53,886 nucleotides of DNA from Pseudomonadota bacterium (GTDB lineage Bacteria; Myxococcota_A; UBA796; GCA-2862545). The position numbers and the translations under genes are program-made. The stretch is taken from positions 1 to 53,886 of the forward strand of contig SXOB01000049.1 in assembly GCA_005776945.1 (NCBI GenBank), written 5' to 3'. This document shows positions 42,164 through 48,847 of this stretch, one piece after another. Below the pieces are notes generated by a model. It did no database searches. It was not told the DNA's origin and saw only the letters and a program-made list of their open reading frames with translations. The number at the start of each line of letters is the position of its first letter. The stretch's first letter is position 1.

Positions 42164-42672
42164 TCGCCTGGCTCACCGCTTGCGGCGGCTCGGACGAGCC
42201 CGCCTTTGCAATCGACACCATCGTCCTCGAGCCCGACGGCGTCGACGTACACGCCTTCCAGACCTGGTACGTGCTGCCAGAGCGCTGGGAGCGGAAACCC
42301 GACACCAAGCCAACTTGCACGGTCGTGACGACCTTCGATGGCAGCCCGACGGGGGGCCCGCCGCAGGTGGAATGGGCCTGGCTCGCCTCCTTCCCCACCG
42401 TCCTCGAGTCCGACTGCGACCCGCTTTGGCTACGCACCCAGGAGTTTCCGACCGCGGTCGAGGCCTTCGGCCTTGGGATCGCCATCTCAGATGCCGACGC
42501 GCCCTACCCAGGCCAGACCCAGCGCACTTGGATCGACGAGGGATACGGTTGGTCCGAGCACGGCATGGCCTGGCCGACCGTCCTCGACGAAGGTGGAACG
42601 ACCTTGCGCAGCCAATGGACTGGCACGGAGCCCTACTCGGCGTGGGCGACCCTCGCTTGGGACCTGCGATGA
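42160..42672 (+). CDS. Small lipoprotein of unknown function
   Basis: 170 aa. MIAWLTAC completes the lipoprotein signal in eight residues, with no Lys/Arg. The start is fixed by GTGA overlap with the upstream gene and by GGAG six bases before. The mature part is beta-rich with two more Cys (KPTCTVV, ESDCDPLW) and repeated Trp/Gly (WAWLASFP, RTWIDEGYGWSEHGMAW). It could pair with the tail-anchored protein before it, one on each side of the envelope. Unknown. Confidence 0.7.
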   Translation: MIAWLTACGGSDEPAFAIDTIVLEPDGVDVHAFQTWYVLPERWERKPDTKPTCTVVTTFDGSPTGGPPQVEWAWLASFPTVLESDCDPLWLRTQEFPTAVEAFGLGIAISDADAPYPGQTQRTWIDEGYGWSEHGMAWPTVLDEGGTTLRSQWTGTEPYSAWATLAWDLR

Positions 42673-42773
42673 TCGCCATGTCGCGCTTGCCGTACGGATC
42701 GGAAGCACGACCTCGGCGCCAACAGCGTCGAGCGGTTGGCACGCACCTTGATGTACGCACGGTGGGAGGGACG

Positions 42774-43400
42774 GTGGCCGTCAGGCTCGCACTCGTACTC
42801 GCAGTCACGGGCTGTTCCTCGGACGAGGCCTCTGCCCCCAGCGCCGCCTACACCGACTCACCCACCGCGGACGGGACCTCGACGACGGCCGACACGGCGT
42901 CCAACTCGTCGCCCTCACCACCGCCCTCGGCATCGCCAACCCCGACGTGGTGGGCGATCGACGGCACCTGGTCTGTCGTCGACGGTCTGCCGGAACCTGA
43001 GCGCTCTGAGCTGACCGTCACGGCGTACGACGCCTACCTGACCATATTGTGCAGTTCGCCCGTCGCCGGCTTTGCCGCGTTTTCTGAGGCCTCTCCCGAT
43101 TCTAGCGTCCCCGCTGACCCCTGGTGGCGACTGACGCCGCACGACGACAGCGGTTGTCCGCTGCCCTACGACCTCGTGTTCGCGCTCGGCGTTCTCGACC
43201 CCGCGCTCTACCCCGCGTTGGACGAGGTCTCGCTCGCGTCCTCGCCCGTGGACGGGCTCTACGTCGCAGGCCCTGACGCCGTCTGGTCCGCAGGATTTGC
43301 CGGCACGGCCGACCAACTCGCAGGAACGGGCGAGGCATCCGAAGTGCCCGTTGGCGACGGGGAATGGACCCTGTCCACGGTGGTTCTGCTGCCCTGGTAG
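42774..43400 (+). CDS. Lipoprotein of unknown function with Ser/Thr linker
   Basis: 208 aa from GTG 42774, with GGGAGG four bases upstream. The signal MAVRLALVLAVTGC ends in a lipobox-like VTGC. An ATG at 42669 is also in frame and overlaps the upstream stop (ATGA), but would add a 35-residue basic stretch before the signal. A long Ser/Thr/Pro linker follows (SPTADGTSTTADTAS), then a ~150 aa globular domain with two Cys (LTILCSSP, DDSGCPLPYD). Family not recognised. Confidence 0.6.
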   Translation: MAVRLALVLAVTGCSSDEASAPSAAYTDSPTADGTSTTADTASNSSPSPPPSASPTPTWWAIDGTWSVVDGLPEPERSELTVTAYDAYLTILCSSPVAGFAAFSEASPDSSVPADPWWRLTPHDDSGCPLPYDLVFALGVLDPALYPALDEVSLASSPVDGLYVAGPDAVWSAGFAGTADQLAGTGEASEVPVGDGEWTLSTVVLLPW

Positions 43401-43481
43401 GGTCCTCATCCGTCGTCCAGGCGCGCCGACGTGCCGTCGGCGGCGGCATGCTAGGAGTCTGGCCCAACCTTGAGGTTCGCG

Positions 43482-44834
43482 ATGACCGTGTTGGCGGCGG
43501 GTTCGGGCCTGGCAGCCCTCCTGGGCCCTTGGGCCATCCTACCCTTCGTCGGAATGCTGGTCAGCGTCGCCGTGCTGCCACTTTGGGCCACCCATCACTG
43601 GCACGGCGCACGCGCCCAACTCCGAGTGGTCGCCCTCTGGTCCGCGCCCGTGCTGTTGGGCCTGCTCGCGGTGGTCGTGGGAGACCTCGGCGGGGCATCG
43701 GAAGCAGCGCTGACGGCGTTGAGCCACACGGCCTCCGAGTACATCGCCTTCATCGTCCTCATCGGCGTCCTCTACACGTTGGCGGGCGGCGTCCTCGTGA
43801 CCGGCGACCTCGCGGCCACGCCACTCACGAACACGTCGCTACTCGCCGTGGGCGCAGTCTTGGCCAATCTCGTTGGCACGACGGGCGCAAGCATGCTGCT
43901 CATCCGGGTCCTGATGCGAACGAACTCGGAACGTCAGCACAAGGCCCACATTCCCGTGTTCTTCCTCTTCATCGTGTCGAACGTCGGGGGAGCGCTGACG
44001 CCTATCGGCGACCCCCCGCTGTTCATCGGGTACCTCCGCGGAGTCCCGTTCACCTGGTCGATCACCCACCTCGGTTTCCCGTGGATGTTGGCCGTCGGGC
44101 TCCTTTTGCTCGTGTTTTTCATCGCCGACAGCATCGCCTATGGGCGCGAAACGGCACTCGCCATCCGCCACGACCAGGGCGGCGTCGTGCCCATCCGCAT
44201 CGCCGGGACCGCCAACCTCGGGCTCTTGGCAGCCGCGATCGCCATCGTCGCCCTCGTCGTCGCCGAGCCTGGCAGCGCCGCGGCGACCTGGCACGTTCGT
44301 GAGTGGTTGCTGGTTGGCCTCGGCGCATTGTCCCTCCAACTCACGCCGGCCGACTTGCGCCGTGCGAACCAGTTTTCATGGGAACCCGTCCAAGAGGTCG
44401 CCATCATGTTCATCGGCATTTTCGTCACGATGATTCCCGCGACTGCGCTGCTCGCCAGCCATGGCTCGAGCCTTGGCCTCACCCAACCCGCCCACTTCTT
44501 CTGGGCGACCGGCTTCCTGTCCGCCGTCCTGGACAACGCCCCGACGTACGCGGCCTTCGCGACCGTCGCCTGCGCCCAGGTGCCCGCATGCGTTTCGCCC
44601 GAGGCGCTTGGCACCCTGATCACCGACCCCCACGGCGCGCGCCTCCTGGAAGCGGTCTCGCTTGGCGCCGTCTTCTGCGGCGCCGGGACCTACATTGGCA
44701 ACGGACCCAACTTCATGGTCAAGGCCATCGTCGAACACTCGGGCCAACCCATGCCGTCGTTCGGCGCCTACGCGGCCTTCGCCGCCGTCGTGTTGATTCC
44801 GGTATTCACCATCGTGACCTTGGCGACTTGGTGA
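43482..44834 (+). CDS. NhaD/CitMHS-like membrane transporter (UIT family)
   Basis: 450 aa, about 11-12 membrane segments. NVGGALTPIGDPPLFIGYLRGVPF and the second-half WATGFLSAVLDNAPTYAAF, then GAGTYIGNGPNFMVKAI, are the paired inverted-repeat signatures of the ion-transporter superfamily (NhaD, CitMHS/UIT). It is often annotated as sodium:proton antiporter, but the substrate is not fixed by sequence. The ATG at 43482 has GAGG six bases before it; a TTG four codons earlier is possible. The stop overlaps the BtpA-family gene (GTGA). Confidence 0.83.
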   Translation: MTVLAAGSGLAALLGPWAILPFVGMLVSVAVLPLWATHHWHGARAQLRVVALWSAPVLLGLLAVVVGDLGGASEAALTALSHTASEYIAFIVLIGVLYTLAGGVLVTGDLAATPLTNTSLLAVGAVLANLVGTTGASMLLIRVLMRTNSERQHKAHIPVFFLFIVSNVGGALTPIGDPPLFIGYLRGVPFTWSITHLGFPWMLAVGLLLLVFFIADSIAYGRETALAIRHDQGGVVPIRIAGTANLGLLAAAIAIVALVVAEPGSAAATWHVREWLLVGLGALSLQLTPADLRRANQFSWEPVQEVAIMFIGIFVTMIPATALLASHGSSLGLTQPAHFFWATGFLSAVLDNAPTYAAFATVACAQVPACVSPEALGTLITDPHGARLLEAVSLGAVFCGAGTYIGNGPNFMVKAIVEHSGQPMPSFGAYAAFAAVVLIPVFTIVTLATW

Positions 44835-45610
44835 GATTCGCAGGCGTCGTCCACCTCCTTCCGTTGCCGGGCGCGCCCACGCCATGGCCGCCCCTGGACG
44901 ACACACTCACCCGCGCCGTAGCCGACGCCAGAGTCCTCGCGGACGCTGGCGCCGACCTCGCAGTTATCGAGAACTTCGGCGACGCCCCCTTCGCGCCTGG
45001 CGCCGTCGGCCCGGTGACGGTCGCCGCCATGGTCCGCGTCGCCATTGCGGTCCGGGAAGCGGCCCCCGATCTGGCGCTCGCGATCAACGTGCTGCGCAAC
45101 GATGCTGCAAGCGCGCTGGCTATCGCCACGGCCGTTGGGGCCGCCTGGATTCGGGTCAACGTCCACACGGGCGCGGCTTGGACCGATCAAGGGCTCGTCA
45201 CCGGCGATGCTCGTGGCACGTTGGCCCTCCGCACCAGGTTGGCTTCCGACGTCCGAATCGCCGCCGACGTCGCCGTCAAACACGCCGTTCCCGCCGGCGA
45301 GACCGACCTCGGACGCCTCGCGGCCGACACCTGGCATCGCGGTCGGGCGGACGCCTTGCTCGTCACCGGCGGCCATACCGGCGGTGTCCCCCTCCTCGCC
45401 GACATCGACGCCGTCATCGACGGCGCCCCCGGCGCACCCGTTTGGGTCGCCTCGGGCGCGACGGTGCACAACGTCGGAGAGTTGCTCCGCCGCGCCCAAG
45501 GCGCCATCGTGGGGACCGCCCTTCACCGCGACGGCGACATCCGCGCTCCGCTTGACCTGGAGAGGGCCAGCGCCATGCGGAAAGCCATCGACCGAGCCAC
45601 ACGCGGCTGA
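44831..45610 (+). CDS. BtpA/SgcQ family TIM-barrel protein
   Basis: 259 aa. MRFAGVVHLLPLPGAPTPWP at the start, then GADLAVIENFGDAPFAPG, LALAINVLRNDAASALAIA, IRVNVHTGAAWTDQG, ADVAVKHAVPAG, and WHRGRADALLVTGGHTGG match the BtpA family (cyanobacterial photosystem I assembly; SgcQ in sugar operons). The exact reaction is unknown. The GTG start overlaps the transporter stop, so the two are translated together. There are no photosynthesis genes in the window, so a photosystem role is unlikely here. Confidence 0.83.
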   Translation: MRFAGVVHLLPLPGAPTPWPPLDDTLTRAVADARVLADAGADLAVIENFGDAPFAPGAVGPVTVAAMVRVAIAVREAAPDLALAINVLRNDAASALAIATAVGAAWIRVNVHTGAAWTDQGLVTGDARGTLALRTRLASDVRIAADVAVKHAVPAGETDLGRLAADTWHRGRADALLVTGGHTGGVPLLADIDAVIDGAPGAPVWVASGATVHNVGELLRRAQGAIVGTALHRDGDIRAPLDLERASAMRKAIDRATRG

Positions 45611-45618
45611 CGGCTCGA

Positions 45619-45647
45619 CCCGCAACACCCCCGGCAGGGTGTGCGGG
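45619..45647. terminator. Hairpin after the BtpA-family gene
   Basis: CCCGC pairs with GCGGG and ACACCC with GGGTGT, with one bulged A and a 6-nt loop. It lies 8 bp after the stop and 9 bp before the stop of a convergent small gene. Terminator-like for both, without a T-run. Confidence 0.5.
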
Positions 45648-45656
45648 CCGCGGCCC

Positions 45657-46001
45657 TCACGCCGCCAGACCGAACAGCGCCAGCTGCCCGAAATCCCCCA
45701 TTCCGCCCGACGCGTCGCCACCCACGACGGCCCGGATCCGTCCCATGCAGCGCCATCGCGCCGCATGGCAGCGTTCCCCATGGGGTCCGATCCAGCCCGC
45801 TCCCTGGCGTTGGCCGACGACGGGCCGCCCAAGGAAGCCGGTAGGCTCCAACACCGCCCATTGGCCTTCGAGGACTTCGCCCTCGACCAGCAAGACATCT
45901 CCCTCATCCCACGCGCGATGCCCGCAACGACCCGCCGCCGCAACCCGGTACCGGGCGCCCGAACCCCACATCCCCATGCCTTCGATGCGCAGCGTGGACA
46001 C
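45657..46001 (-). CDS. Small hypothetical protein
   Basis: 114 aa from GTG 46001 (GAGG five bases before; another GTG two codons earlier). Third codon positions are mostly G/C and the sequence is natural: a beta-rich, Gly/Trp-rich domain (MGMWGSGARYRVAAAGRCG, then EGDVLLVEGEVLEGQWAVLEP, FLGRPVVGQRQGAGW). No signal or membrane segment. No family recognised. A longer frame upstream runs through low-bias sequence and is not supported. Confidence 0.55.
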   Translation of the reverse strand: MSTLRIEGMGMWGSGARYRVAAAGRCGHRAWDEGDVLLVEGEVLEGQWAVLEPTGFLGRPVVGQRQGAGWIGPHGERCHAARWRCMGRIRAVVGGDASGGMGDFGQLALFGLAA

Positions 46002-46048
46002 GTTCACCTCACGCCCAGGATCTACTGAACGCACGCGCCATCGACAAG

Positions 46049-46083
46049 GCCATTTTTTGGCGACGCGGACAAAAAATGTCCGC
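46049..46083. other. Two adjacent hairpins with T5 and A5 loops
   Basis: Hairpin A has arms GCCA (46049-46052) and TGGC (46058-46061) with a T5 loop. Hairpin B has arms GCGGACA (46065-46071) and TGTCCGC (46077-46083) with an A5 loop. They lie between the stop of the small secreted gene (46094, minus) and the GTG of the next. Such A/T runs are rare in this window, and the two loops are complementary. At least B can work as a terminator or processing site. Confidence 0.5.
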
Positions 46084-46093
46084 TTACGCAAAC

Positions 46094-46384
46094 CTATCCA
46101 CCGTACCGCATGCACACCTGAACGAAGGCGACCGGGTACCCGGTGGGTTTCGTCCCCACCTCGAAATCGATGCCGTCGACGTCCGCGCCCTCCGCCCGCC
46201 TCGCGGCCACCCAACGGCCGAGGTCCGTGGTCGCATCGCGCGTGTCCAGGTCGAGTTGGGCGTCGAGGGACGCCGGAAAGGTCGCGCACCGCAAATCCAG
46301 ACCGTGCGGAACGTCGGCCTTGGCCGCCAGCGCGCTCACGGCCAATCCAAGCAACGCCCCCGCACCCAACAGCCAACGCGCCAT
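46094..46384 (-). CDS. Small secreted protein
   Basis: 96 aa. The start ATG 46384 has GGAGG five bases before. The signal is MARWLLGAGALLGLAVSALA-AK. The mature ~75 aa domain holds two Cys (LRCATF, VQVCMRY) and acidic loops (DAQLDLDTRDATTDLGRWV). It starts 19 bp after the stop of the DUF3604 lipoprotein gene, so it is probably on the same transcript. Function unknown. Confidence 0.7.
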   Translation of the reverse strand: MARWLLGAGALLGLAVSALAAKADVPHGLDLRCATFPASLDAQLDLDTRDATTDLGRWVAARRAEGADVDGIDFEVGTKPTGYPVAFVQVCMRYGG

Positions 46385-46403
46385 GGTGACCTCCGGTGCC
46401 CGT

Positions 46404-48299
46404 CTACATCTGACCGTCGGGTTCGCCAACGAAGACGGGGCTCGCCCACGCGAGGCCCCCGTCGGTTTGGATGACACGGACGTAGGCGAAGTCGCCCGCC
46501 TCCAGCGGCGGCAGCGTCACGCGTTCGGCCCACACCCGGCCGACCGCGCCGCCGTTCGCCCCTTCGAACCACACGCCTTGGCGCGTAAGCACCTGCACCC
46601 GCTCGAGGTCGGCCGCGCCGATGACGCGAATGTCGGCGACGCGAGCGTCGCCTGGCGCGACGACCCCACCCATCGCCACGCCGTCGACGTCGAACCGCAG
46701 GATGATTCGGGGTCCGTTCGTTGCGTACACGCGCCGCGCGCGCAGAGCATCCAGCACACCCTGTCGGGTTCGTACCAGTCCGGGAAACGCGACGAGGCCG
46801 CCTTGGCCGCCGACGAGGTGCGCCAGCCCTGGGTGGCCGTCGTGCCCATCCGTGCTGCCGATCACCCCAAAGCGCATGCCTTTGCGCCACTGCAACTCGA
46901 CAAACGCGTCTGGGAATGCGCCGCCGATGGGGCCCGGCAACTCTGGCGAGCCCGATTGGCCGTGCACGCTCGCAATCTCGACGACCGGCTCGAGCACGGA
47001 GTCGGGAGGCGTCCGCCAGTCCAAGGCAACCGGGCCGCCCGCCGGATGATGGGCAATCGTCACGACCGGCTGCCCCGCGAGCACACCCCAGAGCTCGTTG
47101 GGCGTGTCCGTGGCGTCGTCCAAGCTGGAAAGGACCCGCCCGTCATCGCCGAAGAACAGCACGTGCCGATGGCCGTAGATCCAATTGGTCCACTCGAAGC
47201 CGACAAGAGCGACGAAGGCCCCATCCACGTGGGCCTCGCGGGCCGCCGACACGATTTCGTTCCAGGCCTCGGGGTCGTCCGCGAGTGGCCACATGCCCCA
47301 GCGATCGTGGTCGGTCACCGCGGCGACATCGAGCCCCGCAACCTCTCTGGCATACCGCAACAGGTCCGACGGCCTCCCGGTGCCATCCGACAGGCCACTG
47401 TGAATCTGCAGGTCGCCCCAGGCAATGGCCTCGGCCCCGTCGCGCACGACGATTGGGTTGGACGCCCAACCCCGCCCGTCCTCCAACGTGACCATGAACT
47501 GGCCAACTCCTGCCACGGTCGGCACCCAGGGGACAGCGACGGCACCAGCGTCCGTCTCGGCCATCTCCACCCGGATGGGGGGCCCCCACGCTTCGGGGCC
47601 GGCGAGCGTGAGCGCGCCCACAAAGGGCGTCCGATTCGCGGACCCATCGAGCGCAGCGATTCGGACGACGGTCGCTTCGCCCGGCGCTGCGACCGACGGC
47701 GCAACGACGTTCATCGCCACAAACGGACCGGGAAGGACGTCGACCTCGACCGGACGACGCAAGCGGCCGCGAAGACCGTCTGCATCGGCGTCCACGCCGA
47801 CCCAGAAGCCCGTGCGGCGCTCCGAAAAGCGGTCTACGCGCGCCTTGGCGGGCCCGGCGCCGTAAACGAACCGGAGCACCTCGCCCGTCCGGAGGGCGCG
47901 GCCCCCGACCTGCACGAACAGCGCTCCGGCGGCTTCTCTTGCGCTCAGCAGAACGCCGTCCGGTCCCTCGACCGTGACGAAGCCGGGCGCATCCGGGTTG
48001 CCAGCCTGGGGGGGACTCCACCCCCAGAACGGAGGCGGCTCGAGGACGACCGACCCGCCAACGTCGACGCCGCGCGGGCCCGCTGTGAAACGGAGCGCGA
48101 GTTGCGCCAGGCCGCCAGCGACGAAGGCGCCCCCGGCGTCGTCCCGCTCCCAGGTCCCCTCGCCGTCTCCAGGCGATCGCACCGCCTCTTGGTCGTCCCG
48201 CAGCGTTCGCCAGGTGTCCACACGCGCCGTCGGCGGCGGGTCTTCGGGAACCACCGGCTCGACCGTGCGGTCGACACATGCCCAGACCAGCCAAACCAT
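46404..48299 (-). CDS. DUF3604 PHP-like lipoprotein
   Basis: 631 aa. The signal is MVWLVWAC: seven residues before the lipid Cys, no Lys/Arg, two Trp; GAGG lies seven bases before the ATG. The C-terminal half carries the PHP/DUF3604 signature: GDLQIHSGLSDGTGRPSDLL, then VAAVTDHDRWG, HRHVLFFG, VTIAHHPAGG and IGSTDGHDGHPG, giving the metal His/Asp set of the PHP phosphoesterase fold. The N-terminal half is two beta domains with DGxxVL-type strands. It is probably an exported metal-dependent phosphoesterase; the substrate is unknown. Lead gene of a minus-strand operon. Confidence 0.83.
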   Translation of the reverse strand: MVWLVWACVDRTVEPVVPEDPPPTARVDTWRTLRDDQEAVRSPGDGEGTWERDDAGGAFVAGGLAQLALRFTAGPRGVDVGGSVVLEPPPFWGWSPPQAGNPDAPGFVTVEGPDGVLLSAREAAGALFVQVGGRALRTGEVLRFVYGAGPAKARVDRFSERRTGFWVGVDADADGLRGRLRRPVEVDVLPGPFVAMNVVAPSVAAPGEATVVRIAALDGSANRTPFVGALTLAGPEAWGPPIRVEMAETDAGAVAVPWVPTVAGVGQFMVTLEDGRGWASNPIVVRDGAEAIAWGDLQIHSGLSDGTGRPSDLLRYAREVAGLDVAAVTDHDRWGMWPLADDPEAWNEIVSAAREAHVDGAFVALVGFEWTNWIYGHRHVLFFGDDGRVLSSLDDATDTPNELWGVLAGQPVVTIAHHPAGGPVALDWRTPPDSVLEPVVEIASVHGQSGSPELPGPIGGAFPDAFVELQWRKGMRFGVIGSTDGHDGHPGLAHLVGGQGGLVAFPGLVRTRQGVLDALRARRVYATNGPRIILRFDVDGVAMGGVVAPGDARVADIRVIGAADLERVQVLTRQGVWFEGANGGAVGRVWAERVTLPPLEAGDFAYVRVIQTDGGLAWASPVFVGEPDGQM

Positions 48300-48308
48300 G
48301 GCCTGACC

Positions 48309-48323
48309 TCACCCGTCGGGTGA
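48309..48323. promoter_or_regulatory. Perfect 15-bp dyad in a divergent promoter region
   Basis: TCACCCG and CGGGTGA are perfect inverted arms around a single T. It lies in the 54 bp between the divergent DUF3604 lipoprotein and a small lipoprotein gene, close to the former's ribosome-binding site. A dimeric repressor site is possible; it could also be a chance GC dyad. Confidence 0.35.
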
Positions 48324-48353
48324 ACGGCCGCATCCGTCGCGGTAGGAGTCCTC

Positions 48354-48797
48354 ATGAACGCGCTGCTCTTTCTGTTCGCCTGCGAGCCCGCCGAACCTCC
48401 CGTCGTCATCCCTCCCGCCGAGTTCATCGGGACATGGCGCGGCAAGGAAGGCATCGAGCGCTGGGTCTGGACGGCCGACGGCGCGTGGCAGCACACCGAC
48501 AAGAACGGTTGGTCGGCGTCCGGCAAGATCCTGTCCTGGACGTCAGAAGGCTTCGCCGGAACCGGTTTCCCCGTCGAGGAACGACACGCGATCCAGCGCG
48601 GTCCCTTCGAACGAGAAGGCTACACGTGGGTCGTCATCGACGAGATCGAGCTTTGGCGTCAGTCCAAGGAGGCTCGCATCGGCGCGCCCATTCCGCGTCC
48701 GGTGTCCGTCGCCGAGCCGACCCCACCCGAGGCGTCGACGACCGAAGCGTCGCCGCCGCCGCCCGTCGAAGCACCCGAGCCGACCCCGGCCCCCTGA
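48354..48797 (+). CDS. Small lipoprotein
   Basis: 147 aa. MNALLFLFAC is a 10-residue lipoprotein signal (lipid Cys10) without basic residues; GGAG lies five bases before the ATG. The mature domain is beta-rich (EFIGTWRGKEGIERWVWTAD, lipocalin-like first strand). It ends in a Pro/Glu/Thr/Ser tail (AEPTPPEASTTEAS). The GTW-x2-K start recalls small calycin-type folds, but this is weak. Divergent from the DUF3604 gene; ileS is 50 bp downstream. Confidence 0.7.
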   Translation: MNALLFLFACEPAEPPVVIPPAEFIGTWRGKEGIERWVWTADGAWQHTDKNGWSASGKILSWTSEGFAGTGFPVEERHAIQRGPFEREGYTWVVIDEIELWRQSKEARIGAPIPRPVSVAEPTPPEASTTEASPPPPVEAPEPTPAP

Positions 48798-48847
48798 CCA
48801 CGACGGACGTCGCAGGCTAGGCCGTCCCGCCCTTCAAGGACGCCCCC

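Noticed and set aside
44768..45943. 391-aa minus-strand frame opposite the BtpA-family gene
   Set aside because: Shadow frame; it covers the real small gene at 45657-46001 in another frame and the hairpin at 45619-45647.
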